From contig NC_047065.1 of NCBI RefSeq assembly GCF_902459465.1, positions 11,518,170 to 11,582,169 on the forward strand: DNA of 64,000 nt. Direction: 5' to 3'. The notes below the pieces were generated by a model. It worked only from the letters and a program-made list of their open reading frames with translations, searched no databases and had not been told where the DNA came from. The position numbers and the translations under genes are program-made. Positions 45,501 through 55,800 of the stretch are shown piece after piece. The first letter of the stretch is position 1. Every line of letters begins with the position of its first letter. Origin of the DNA: Asterias rubens (taxonomy: Eukaryota > Echinodermata > Asteroidea > Forcipulatida > Asteriidae).

Positions 45501-46987
45501 TGCTTTCATATTTATCTAGCAACTCCAACGACCAATCAAGCTCAAATTTTCACAGGTTTGTTATCTTATGCATATGTTGAGATACACCAAGTGAGAAGAC
45601 TGGTCTCTCACAGTTACCAATAGTGTCCACTGTCTTTAAGTCTGTCTTTAAGTCTGTCTTTAAGTCTGCCTTTAAGTCTAAGTCTAAGTCTAGATCTAGA
45701 AGAGAACAGACTGAACAATCCCATTACCTCTAATAATTTATGTCCAGGGAAGAGCGAACATGTGTGGCCATCTGGTCCCATACCAAGTACGAGGAGATCA
45801 AATACTGGCATGCCATCTGGACCCTTTGGAACGGCGTTAAGTTTGGTAGCATAGTCCTTGGCTGCGTCATTCACTGAGAGGGAAGGGTTAATCGCATAGA
45901 GTTGACTCTCCGGTAGTTTGACTTTCCCAATTAGTTCCTGTTAAACAATTTGCAAAACAACAACGGCAAGTGAGATTTTAAACATTCTTATTCTTGAATT
46001 GGTCATTAAACGTTTACAAGCAGACAGTATGTAAAATGAATATTACACTAAGTAAATAGAAAGCAAGGCAGTCCAAAGGTAAACAAGAACACTAAAAAAC
46101 AACCTTATTATTATGGCCAGGATCAATAAAAGTATAATTAACCACTGTACATGTAGATCAAAAGCCTGCTAATCCAGTCACATAGGGTGGCAAAAACACC
46201 ATACAGACACTCTCTTTGGAAAAAAAATAATAATTAAGAATAAATATATAATCTGCATACACAAAGCACAACTTAAAATAAAAAAAACAAATTGATCAGA
46301 GTGGAAACAACATTCTTGAGTAGATTCATATAAGGAATGTCCATTAAAACTTCAGTAGAGAAAAATTGTGTTTGAAGCTTTGCATGGTGTGGAGATAAAT
46401 ATAAGTAAACTTTTGGGTCCCCTACCTTGTGATTTGTATCAAACTTCTTCTGTAGAAGACAGAGAAAACTACTCGAAACGTCAGGACCAAACCGACTCTT
46501 TTATTTTAAAGGGAAGGTACACGTTTGGTAATTACTCAAAACAGAAAAATGGTTTCTAGTTTTACAATAACATGATGAATGATTTACATAATTTGCTCTA
46601 CGAAGCACATCAATTTAGAGTTTAGTTCAGAAATCAGGAAATAAACAACAACAACAAACAGTCAGCAGGAAATGTTTCGTAAAACATGGAGCTGGCTGGA
46701 GGAAGGAAATAACGACCATTCCATACCTTGTAAATCCTGTACGTGCTGTCACCGTCATCAAACGACACAAGTCTCTCATCGCAGAAGAACACATGCCATT
46801 TACCCCACTCCACGTTTTGTATCTTCGGCAGGCCTTCGATCATAAACTTGGCCACGCTACCACCGGAAACACCCAGATAAAATGCCCCCCTCTCCCTCAC
46901 GGCTGACTTGCTCTGCTCGGCAACGAAATCGCACACTGCGGAGGGAACGTCTTCGGTTTGCAGTACATGAACTTTCCTTGACGCCAT
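42565..46987 (-). CDS. PGLS: 6-phosphogluconolactonase, 4 exons, complete
   Basis: Exons in minus-strand order: 46987-46727, 45937-45728, 43955-43815 and 42684-42565; all GT-AG with matching phases, giving 243 residues (human enzyme about 258). The enzyme hydrolyses 6-phosphogluconolactone to 6-phosphogluconate, the second step of the oxidative pentose phosphate pathway, in the cytosol. Motifs: 'YLGVSGGS' (residues 37-44), 'VFFCDERLV' (66-74), '[11 protein letters not shown]', '[20 protein letters not shown]' (substrate-binding signature, about 134-153), '[15 protein letters not shown]' and the C-terminal '[11 protein letters not shown]'. No signal peptide or fused dehydrogenase domain was seen. 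Intron 2 holds the 741-bp inverted-repeat element and intron 3 a 200-bp hairpin. The upstream flank holds a family M hairpin about 275 bp from the ATG. Confidence 0.96.
42787..42988. repeat. About 200-bp hairpin in PGLS intron 3
   Basis: 'cttggtgcaagacgtttctc', 'cacgcacaccacggccaatt' and 'gactcacctga' on the left are mirrored on the right by 'tcaggtgagtcgg', 'aattggccgtggtgtgcgtg' and 'cgtcttgcaccaag'. The arms are near-perfect, about 85 bp each. It lies about 105 bp upstream of the last PGLS exon (in gene direction). Confidence 0.85.
43270..43810. other. PGLS intron 3, no further feature
   Basis: AT-rich intron sequence without recognised repeats or exons; short open frames are chance. Confidence 0.45.
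44263..45365 (-). repeat. Family A MITE interrupted by a 741-bp insertion
   Basis: Left end 'aaagacagtggacactattg' lies at 44265 and the rest of the element, from 'tcaaagaccagtcttctcaa' to 'ccaatagtgtccactgcctt', lies at 45037-45365. The inserted segment is 44296-45036. This gives a relative age: family A copy first, insertion later. Confidence 0.8.
44296..45036. mobile_element. 741-bp inverted-repeat element with 7-bp target duplication
   Basis: Ends CTAGTTGCGATAACGTAACC / complementary, continuing for about 95 bp ('ccggagggttacgaagcaga', 'gaaatggttaaaaacgta'). Flanked on both sides by TCAAAGA (44289-44295 and 45037-45043). A second, inner pair of arms ('cgacctgaggggggcggagc' at 44600 and 'gctccgcccccctcaggttc' at 44910) encloses a centre with 'cagcgctgcgtgtg' repeats. 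No transposase. Inserted in a family A copy in PGLS intron 2. Confidence 0.85.
45370..45640 (+). repeat. Family A MITE, left end missing
   Basis: Starts at 'tgttcgagaaagaagtaatt', keeps the internal hairpin and ends 'ccaatagtgtccactgtctt'. It abuts the previous copy in opposite orientation. Confidence 0.78.
45634..45702. repeat. Short tandem repeat, 12-bp unit
   Basis: 'ctttaagtctgt' and variants repeat about four times, then shorten to 6-bp 'taagtc' units. It grew from the family A right end 'gtctttaa' and reaches within about 26 bp of the PGLS exon 2 donor. Confidence 0.85.
46441..46560. repeat. Penelope-like tail motif plus family B fragment
   Basis: 'ttctgtagaagacagagaaa', 'ctactcgaaacgtcagg' resembles the conserved terminal motif seen in some Penelope-like elements. 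It is followed at 46508 by a family B left end ('aaagggaaggtacacgtttg'). Both are in PGLS intron 1. The Penelope assignment is tentative. Confidence 0.4.
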
Positions 46988-47261
46988 AATGGTAGAGAAA
47001 GTTCGTTTCTTTTTTTCTTACCGTTTGGTGCTTAATTCTGCTTAAAAAAACACCGATAATTGTGCAAAATTACTGCAAAAACTAGAGAGCCGACGACACA
47101 CAATTTAACTCTGACGGAAGCAGATCTATTGAAAGAAAGACAGGTACCCGCAGCTTTATTTCCGTTTGGTTGAGTGGAAAAGGAGTCTATTTACCACTCA
47201 GAATTCTTTTATCAACGTAAGAGGGCGCTTTTTAACTCACGCTCCCATTATTCATCATTCT

Positions 47262-47436
47262 GCCTGCACGGCATAGACCTTTTTCGCAAATACCGGGGCG
47301 CGCGCGTAAAGCTTGGAATTAGGTGCATTGTGGTCTTGCTGGTATCCAAATTTGATCCATATATATCCCACAATGCACCTCATTCAACAGTCTGCGCTTG
47401 CGTATTGGTATTTGCGATAAGGTCTATGGCAAAGTA
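47262..47436. repeat. Family M hairpin upstream of PGLS
   Basis: 'catagacctttttcgcaaat' and 'atttgcgataaggtctatg' are inverted ends; 'gcattgtggtc' and 'ccacaatgc' pair inside. It is about 275 bp upstream of the PGLS ATG, so near or in its promoter. Confidence 0.75.
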
Positions 47437-47439
47437 GCG

Positions 47440-48058
47440 GACACGGGGGCTACTTTCGGATGAAAAGTCCACTTTAATACTCAATAATGTGGACAATTTG
47501 AGACTCGGGGGGGGGGGGGGCACACACTGAAAGAAAACATAGGGAAAGCTAACAATGCAAGGAAGCAACTGTACCGTAAGAACCATGACTGGAAAATTTT
47601 ACTAGGAGCTCGAAAACAAAAAAGCGTTAATTTTAAAAATGATCTTTGTTGCTTGTTAACGATCGATGGGGAGCTTTTGATAATAATACAACATTTTGAG
47701 AAACGTTGATTTAGAGAAAGAAGTAAACTTCTCACTAAACATTTGAGTTTGATTTCGAGACCTCCGTTTTTGAGGTCTCAAAATCAACATCTAAAAGGAC
47801 ACAACTTGTGCGTCACGGGCGTTTTTTTCTTCCTTTTATTCTCTCGCTTATTTTCGCTATCTTGACACAACAATAACCCACAATCTCAATGACAGCAAAG
47901 AAGTCCAGATAAAAATAGGGATCGGAACTTGGCTGCACTACGGAAGTGCAAATACTTGGCATCTTCGCGTGTTTCAATTGACAAAAAGTTACAGCTAGTA
48001 CAGTCTTTGGTGATTGCCAAATTGCTGTAGAACTCCACCACACTCACCTTCAAAGCAG
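47440..48058. other. Intergenic, repeat-poor
   Basis: A G homopolymer at 47508-47520 is the main landmark. 47690-47850 contains decayed family A motifs ('agaaagaagtaaacttctca', 'gagacctccgtttttgaggt'). No coding exon recognised. Confidence 0.45.
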
Positions 48059-48059
48059 C

Positions 48060-48370
48060 TGACCTAAAGCGCTTCGATGCTTTGGCGAGCCCTGCTGGGC
48101 ATTAAGTGGTCAGACTTCATCACAAATGAAAGGCTGGCTGAACTAATTGGTGGACGGTGGTCTTAGAGCGGAAGGCGAAATGGTGCGCTCATGTGATGAG
48201 ACAGGGAGGCCTACCCAGCGCAGCTGTAGATGGTCTGCCTACAGGCACAATTCGAGGCAGAGGCCGCCCTAAGCTGCGCTGGATAGACAACGTCACAAAG
48301 TGGAGTGGAAGAACTGAGACAAGCAGCGATTGAAAGACACCGGGTGATGGCTCACTCGGGTGAGCCCATG
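48060..48370 (+). mobile_element. Degenerate non-LTR retrotransposon tail
   Basis: Broken frames give 'WSDFITNERL', 'RGRGRPKLRWIDNV'-like text with stops, comparable to the 3' part of the LINE at 18130-18870. Heavily decayed. Confidence 0.6.
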
Positions 48371-48479
48371 ACAAGATTGAGCTAAACTAACAACCACTCA
48401 CCGCTCTCGTATTGACGTCATGCACCCTATATAATCGCAAATTGTCGTAACTCTTCCGAGAATACACCGCTCTAAATTT

Positions 48480-48675
48480 GACTCCCATATAAATGGCTGA
48501 CCGTGTAAGTCGACGAGGTAGAAGGAAAACCACGCAATTTCGAGCAATACTTGTGTGGATAATTATATTTTACTTTTAAAATATATATTTCTAATCATAT
48601 GCATTTTATAACAAACGAATACAAACGCTTTTCAAAGACCACCTCGTCCGATCCGAGGCAACGTGTTCCTTTAAC
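48480..48675. repeat. Family C repeat, right half
   Basis: From 'actcccatataaatggctga' to 'caacgtgttcctttaa'; corresponds to the right arm of 39089-39465. It ends 23 bp before a possible splice acceptor. Confidence 0.75.
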
Positions 48676-48698
48676 ATCTTGATCACTTTCTATTACAG

Positions 48699-48856
48699 CA
48701 TCGTTGTTGCTAAATGAGACGACGCTGAGATCGTTACTGATGGGTCTGTTTTTCGCCATTATTCGGCTCAGAGTATTTAAAGCGTCAGATGAACGAAACT
48801 ACCGAGGGAGAAAACGTCGAGTAAAAGAACAGGCCATCACCGAAAGTCACTTTTGA
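48699..48856 (+). CDS. Possible orphan terminal exon, function unknown
   Basis: A good acceptor ('cactttctattacag') is followed by 52 open codons ending in TGA. The peptide has a hydrophobic stretch ('LLMGLFFAIIRLRVF') followed by a basic tail ('NYRGRKRRVKEQ'). No upstream exon on the plus strand was found between here and PGLS, and no family is recognised. It may be a chance frame or the last exon of a small gene divergent from PGLS. Confidence 0.25.
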
Positions 48857-49424
48857 GTCTTGCTGATGTCGGTTCGCAAAAAGAAGCAGAAAGTGTGTTT
48901 GTTCGGACAACATACCTAGATAACAACGTTATTTTAATAAATTAATTAGCTTTGGTGATATCTTTGCGACCGTCACTACATTATATCAATCGATGAACAG
49001 TTGCTATGTCAGCACAGTGTACATTTGTAACGAGTTTGTATAAATTAATGGGGAGAGTGTACTTAAAAAGGACTATTTAAAAAGGGTTTCTAAAAAGGAG
49101 GCATTATTTTGTGGACGCTTGCTTTTAATTGTGCAAATTTGTGTACACTTAGAGCAGGGGTCTCCTTGTTTGTGTTTTTAATTAATTGGCAGAGCAAGCA
49201 TTTGCCATGGATCACACTGTTGTTTTGTATTCTGTGTTATTGAATCCTTGATCTTTTGTGTAACTTACTTGGACTGGACCATCTAAAATCGCTCGTCGAA
49301 GAACTTGGAATTTATGTTTTTTTGTGACTCTGAACTCGGCATCTAAAAAAGTTCAATACTTATTTGTTTGCCAATGTAGTCTTATGTGTAGAAAATATGG
49401 AAATTTGCATCGGGAATAAAAATG
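48857..49424. other. No gene recognised
   Basis: T-rich sequence which could be 3' UTR if the exon at 48699 is real. No repeat family identified. Confidence 0.3.
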
Positions 49425-49565
49425 TTGGGCTTAACCTACACCGATGTGTGTAGGCATTGTATACCCAGTACTTTCCTGAGCGCTGTAAAACAAAATCACA
49501 GCCATATTACTCGGGTGGGATTCGATCCCGCGATTTTAGAGCAAGGTTTTACCAATTTTGTCGAA
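49425..49565 (-). repeat. tRNA-derived SINE
   Basis: 'acaccgatgtgtgtaggcat', 'cagtactttcctg' and 'gggattcgatcccgcgattt' are the reverse complement of the same parts of the SINE at 55085-55260. The box B-like sequence is 'GGGATCGAATCCCA' on the minus strand. Confidence 0.65.
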
Positions 49566-49830
49566 TGTGATTGTCTAAATTAGCTTTAACGCACCTTTTT
49601 TGTATCTGAAGGGTGTGTATTTGTTGCCATGTTTGTTGTTGAAGGACTCGCCTTGAAGAGGTGCTGGTCGACTGTTCCTCCGTACTACTCAATGGGCTTG
49701 AATTTAATTAAATGTTGAGTATTTTGTATATATTTTATGCTTCTCTGTATGTTCTATATTTAGGGTTGTCGCTTTTAATTCTTGGTTTGTTTTTGTCAGT
49801 TTGAAATATTATATTACATTATGAATGATA

Positions 49831-49883
49831 TAGGGTAGATGGCCTTAGCTTTCGATCCAAACCGGACCTTCTTCAGAGGCATA
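49831..49883 (-). ncRNA. Hammerhead-like motif, second Penelope-like copy
   Basis: Matches 20983-21035 except for changes in the loop of stem II (GGUUU versus GGAUU). The CUGAAGA and GAAA core segments and both arms of stem II are conserved. No endonuclease or RT frame adjoins it, so it is a solo terminal fragment. Confidence 0.45.
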
Positions 49884-50454
49884 CAACTATTATGAATAAT
49901 ATATATATTTTGCAAATAGACGGTGAAAGATGAATGCCTATACTCATGTAGTAAAAAAATTAAAAATAATAATAAGTTATCTATTTTTTCAGTAAATATT
50001 ATAAGATGTTCACATTTTTTACGGGATAAAAGCATAATCTACACACGTGTATAGATACAGAGAGACAACAACAAGCATGCGTATGAAAAAATGCTGTGAA
50101 AATGTTTTGTCAAGAGCATTATAATTGCAAAACAACAGCATATTGCAATTTATCCAAATATCCTTAATTTATTTACACTTGTTTATGGTTTACAGCTTGC
50201 AAAAATTACCTGTGAGAAAAATGTAAACTAAACTTAAAATAAAATCAAACCCGAACTATGGATGTTGTTCACCGTTTTCTAATAAACTACACCTATTTTG
50301 GTATAACAATGTGGTAATCATGTGTTACAAAATAATAATAGTATTGTGTTTGTTGTTATATTTTACATTATAATAGTATAGACCACCTCAATATATCTCA
50401 TGTTTATCTGAGAAATAAATTTCCCGGCATATCTAGAAAGCTTTTCCTCACCCA
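49884..50454. other. No gene recognised
   Basis: Very AT-rich intergenic sequence. No coding exon, and no repeat family that could be matched elsewhere in the window. Confidence 0.45.
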
Positions 50455-50870
50455 CCATAGAATTTGGGTACTTTAAGAGTGTCCACAAAAATTAAACTTA
50501 CAGGGTTTGGAGATAATGATAGTGGAAAGCTCGCCTTCAAATATTACTAACTGAGGTTATGTAGTTGTTGAGAAAAGGGTAAAACAAGTCACAAAATAAG
50601 TTTCGTCTCAAGTGAGACGAACATTGTTTTAGCATGTAAAATCCAATTAACCAGTTATGGTATGGTACCATAAACATAGCATAACTAGTTTACATGCTAA
50701 AACTGATACAAACATTGTTTTACTCATTTCTCAAAAACTACAGCACCTCAGCATAAGTAAAATTTCAAGGGAAGCTTTCTACTATCATAATCTTCAAACT
50801 GTGTAAGTTTACTATTAATCTGTGGACATTGTGTTTAGTGTTAGGAAAAAATACAAAGTCCCTTTAAAGA
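50455..50870. mobile_element. Family J palindromic element, second copy
   Basis: 'aatttgggtacttt', 'gataatgatagtggaaagct' and 'gagaaaagggtaaaacaagt' are mirrored by 'tgttttactcatttctca', 'gaagctttctactatcataa' and 'ctgtggacattgtg'. The centre contains an extra inner palindrome around 'ggtatggtaccat' (50659). Confidence 0.8.
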
Positions 50871-51389
50871 TATTTATTTGGATCACTTCAAGTGTCATTC
50901 CATGTACACACGTATCACTCGAAATTGCACAGTTTGCTTTTACGACGCGAGCTAGCACGTCGGCCATTTTATGGGGCCAAAAGTCAAAATTTTTACTCCA
51001 CAAAATGGGCAACCAAACAAACAAATAAAACGCTCCTCAATGTGGTTGCCTATAAAATAATTATCTGGTGCTGCCCATGATAGAGGAGTTTGGCGAGAGA
51101 GCACCCTTGAAAATGCTGTTGCAGCTAGTATAAGTGTTTTGTACACAAAAATGCTGAATCATCAAGTCAAAACTGCAGCACTGTTCAAATGACTGTGAAC
51201 AGCACAAACATTATTTAATAAATCTGTACTATTCCTTTTCACTTCATGTAGACATGTCCAATTGACATTTTGGTGTGATGTTACGTAATTGAATACTAGT
51301 AGCAGTTACTTTTGTTTTTCGTTTATTTTTTATTTTTTATATATATATATATATTTTTTTTATAGTAGGGAGGTTTTGGTTGCGCACGG

Positions 51390-51740
51390 TAAAAATGCTA
51401 CTCTCACACTGGGGAGAATATGCCAGCAAATGTGCTTACGAACAAAAATATTTAACAATCGCTCAAACTTCGCAACGTTCGCCTGGTCTTCATAAGCAAT
51501 CGTTGGTAACAAATTCACTACGTTCACAGGTCATTCTCCACCTCCTTTACGAAGTTTGAACAATGTATACTGCTCTCACTCGGCGAATAATATGCTATAG
51601 CGAATATGCAAACGGAAGGAAATTTTTGACATTCGCTCAAACCTCGCAACATCGCCGTGTCTTCATAAACGTTGGTAACAAAATCACTACGTTCACACAT
51701 TATTCCCGACCTCCTTACGAAGATCGGTCAGTGTTTAGAA
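51390..51740. repeat. Two-unit tandem repeat, about 185-bp period
   Basis: 'tactctcacactggggagaa ... cgctcaaacttcgcaac ... ttcactacgttcacaggtca ... cctcctttacgaag' recurs as 'tgctctcactcggcgaataa ... cgctcaaacctcgcaac ... tcactacgttcacacatta ... cctccttacgaag'. The units are about 80% alike. Confidence 0.75.
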
Positions 51741-52841
51741 ATCGGTTTCTAAATTTCAGCGAATATTTCAAAATCGGTCATTCGTTGTCGACTTTCGTAT
51801 TAAGCATTGGTAACGTTGGTAAAGCGTGCGTTAGAGTTGGCAACGTTCGTAAAGGCATTGACAAGCGTTGATAAGCATCGGTATATTCGTAAGATATTGG
51901 TAATATAAGGAGAGGGCCGACCGAGGACGATCAAGGGGTGAGATCGAGATGAAAATATTTACAATCCAACCACCATTTTGGACGAATTCAACGCGAAATT
52001 GAAATACACAGTACCCGATCACCCTTCATTCAGTGACAAAATACATAACCAAAACATAAACTGCATAGCATAATATATTCCTGAAATGAATAACGATTAT
52101 CATCTATACTACTTTCTATGACCGAGTATTATTTTTTACCTAGAAATGGTGAGTAATTTATTTTGCAATGCTTTTACTATACGTTCTCACTTGCGTGTAG
52201 TGGAGCTGCTGCTAGACGTCTTCACGAAACTTTGAGCACTTTGACGGATCGAGTACACGTCATAACTGCACAAACAGTGATGACGTCATAGCTACTAAAA
52301 GTCGTCGCTGCGCACTAACCGTGCGCCAACGAAACCTCGCTATTATGGCGTGCGAACCTGAAATAGAACGAGGAAGTTGCCTATACATAATTATTATGGT
52401 ACACCCACACGACAAAACAAGGAATAGTTTATAAATATCAGGACGTTCAGCAATTGTGTGGGTTTGCAACAAAGGGGATTAACAATAAAAAACAAAACTT
52501 GTGGCGTTTGTAACAGAACAAAGGAATCACAACAGGTTTTTATTTTCTACTATTTACAAATATTTGTCTTGCTATAAACTTTTAAAAAGAGAATGAACTT
52601 GTGATTCAATTCATATGCAGTTTACCAGTGTGTGCATGCAGTCATTCATATTTCGAAACAATTTATTTGTGCAAAATATAATCATAACATCGTCAAAAAG
52701 AGGTGGGGAAAAAGTTATTCGAAAGTTCAATAGGCTTAAAAGACAAACTCTTTTGCATAATAAACAAATTATAGTAATGATGTATACTAGATAATAAATT
52801 ATTCATAATAAATAAAGTGATTTTGTATTTATTCTGCATCA
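51741..52841. other. Downstream flank of the ion channel gene
   Basis: No exon or known repeat was identified. A polyadenylation signal for the minus-strand channel gene (AATAAA on that strand) lies at 52828-52833, nine bases after the stop codon. A second family-unrelated AATAAA follows within 30 bases. Confidence 0.4.
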
Positions 52842-55800
52842 TTATTTGGTCGCTCCTTCGATAAACGCAATCTGGAACAGGTGGTCAAATATTTCAACAA
52901 TCGTCAAAATACTCCCTCCAAGCCACAAGCCCATGGAGCCTCCAATGTCACCTGATGGTAAACCACACACAATGAAATTAAACTTAAAGGCAGTGGACAC
53001 TATTGGTATAATTACTCAAAATAATTATCAGCATAAAACCTCACTTGGTAACGAGTAATGGGTGGAGGTTGATCATATAAAACATTGTGAGAAACGTCAT
53101 TGGATACGGAACTGAACTCGTCCTAATTTGAAGGCAGTGGACACTATTGGTAATTACTCAAAATAATTATCAGCATTAAACCTTACTTGGTAACGAGTAA
53201 TCGGGAGAGAAAGATGGTATAAAACATTGTGAGAAACGGTTCCCTCTGAAGTAATGTAGTTTTCGAGAAAGAAGTAATTTTCCACGAATTTGGTTTCGAG
53301 ACCTCAGATTTAGAATTATTTGAGGTCTCGAAATCAAGCATCTGAAAGCACACAACTTTGTGTGAAAATTGTGTTTTTTCTTTAATTCATAGTTATCTCG
53401 CAACTTCGACGACCGATTGAGCTCAAATTTTCACAGAACGGTTATTTTATGCATAATGTTGAGATACACAAACTGGGAAGACTAGTTACCAATAGGGTCC
53501 AGAGTCTAAGTTTAATCGTAAGTTAGGAATAGTTGAGTGAAATCGACGGCTAAAAGGAGAGTAGAACTTACACAAAAATGCAAAGAAAGTGTAGGCTTCA
53601 CGTTGGGTGATTACTTCGGTTGTCATTTCTTCGAAATACAGCTGGAGCATCACACTGTTAGCCCTTTAAAATACAACAACAAAATATATTTACTCAAAAC
53701 AATGTTTAGCAAACCAAAATTGTAAAGTGTATCATCAATAGAGAGCTGTTGATGGTATAAAAATAAATGCAGCTCCCTCTGAAATGACTCAGTTAAATAT
53801 TTAAAACGGTAATTCTCACGCAAATAATAAAATACTTCAGCTGAAGCCTTTAATTGGGCAGACGAAATCAACTTGTGGATCAAGTTTGTTTTCTCTCTTT
53901 CATTATTCTCTTGCAACGTCGATGACAAAATGAGCCAAAATGTTCACATATTTGTTATTTTATGCAATTCCAAAAAAATACTCACAGGAAATGGTCTTCT
54001 TCCACCGCGTGGCCCAGTTCAGCCACATAGTCTAGCAGTTTTTGGCTGTAAAAATCCGAAGGCATGCGGGAGTAGGAGAGGCTGGTTGTGTACGTGGTTG
54101 ATTCACACGTGACAGGGCAGTCGCACTCGTCTTTAACATTCAACTTATCTGTATAGTAGGAATCATATTATTTTTTTTCAGTGCTTTAAATTTTTGTTTT
54201 TATTATTTCTTAGTTTGATGATGCCGTTTTTTTTGTGTTTTTTTTCATTTGTTCAACCCAAAATCATTTAAAAATGTACCCAGTCAGTTTCCCTTGTGGT
54301 TTATTATTTGATATATATCAAATAATAAACCACAAGGGAAACTGACTGGGTACATTTTTAAATGATTTTGGATTGAACAAAGAAAAATTGACTAGAGCGG
54401 GATTTAACCAACGACCTCTGGTTTAACGTGCCGGCGCTCTACCAATTGAGATATCTAGCCCTATGTTGGTTGTCTCTCTTATATATTATAAATAAAAAGG
54501 ATCTTGAAGAGAACAAGTTTATGCCACATTGCTCACCGTATTGAGAGGTACAAATGCGACCGAAACACCCGACAATCACTTAAAATTCGTGGTAGGCCTT
54601 ACCTTGCTAGTAGAACAAGTTAAAAGTAGATTGATAGTAAACATTTACAGTAGCTTTACACAATATCACAACCCACACTTACAGACACTGGACACATTGG
54701 TAATTGTAAAAGACCAGTCGTCTCAATATGTCTCAACATTATGCACACAATAATAAACCTGTGAAATTTTGACCTCAATTAGTCGTCAAAGTTGCAAGAT
54801 AATAATGGAAAAAAAAACAAAAAAACACTCTGTCACACGAAGTTGTGTGCTTTCAGATGCTTGATTCCGAGACCTCAAAGTCAAATTCTGAGGTCTTGAA
54901 ATCAAATTCGTGGAAAATTACTTCTTTCTCGAAAACTAACAATACTTTAAAGGGAGCCGTTTCTCGCAATATTTTATACTATCAACAGCTCTCCATTACT
55001 CGTTACCAAGTGAGGTTTTATGCTAATAAATATTTTGAGTAATTACCAATAGTGTCCTTTAATTGTCTTAGTTGACAATAGAAGAAGAACACGTCTAGTT
55101 GGTAAGACACTGCTCTGGAACTGCAAGGGTCGTAGGATCGAACCCCGCCCTAGTTACATGCCTGTGATTTTTGTTTCCACAGGATACAGGGAAGTACTAA
55201 GTATACAGTGCTAACACACATCGGTATATGGGTAAAAACCAAAACTAATATTCTCTATCCCCGGTGCAAATTTAACATCTATTAAAGGCAGTGGACACTA
55301 TTGGCAATTACTATTGTAAAACAATTATTGGCATAAAACCTTTCCTGGTGACGAGTAATGGGGAGAGGTTGATGGTATAAAACATTGTGAGAAACGGCTC
55401 CATCTGAAGTACCATAGTTTTTGAGAAAGAAGTGATTTTCCACGAATTTGATTTCGAGACCTCAGATTTAGAACTTGAGATCTCGAAATCAACCATCTGA
55501 ACGCACACAACTTCGTGTGACAAGGGTGTTTTCTTTTCTCTCATTATTATCTCGCAAGTTCGATGACCGATTGAGCTCAAATTTCCACAGGTTTGTTATT
55601 TTATGCATATGTTAAGATACACCAACTGTGAAGGCTAGTCTTTGACAATTACCAATTAGTGAGGAACAAGGTTCTTACATGCGAGAAAATGGACGCAGGA
55701 AAAAATTATTGCTGGATTGCAGACTGTCATATTGTCGCTCACTGTGAAAGACAATAAAAAAACCAAAGATCATCAATTACTTAAAGCCATTAGACACTTT

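Noticed and set aside
47174..47437. Coding exon divergent from PGLS
   Set aside because: It has no ATG at its start, and it overlaps the family M hairpin, which explains the open frame.
54390..54461. Functional tRNA gene
   Set aside because: The anticodon stem and T-loop do not match a working tRNA. The same holds for 16560-16652 and for the Leu-type heads, which recur with attached SINE bodies.
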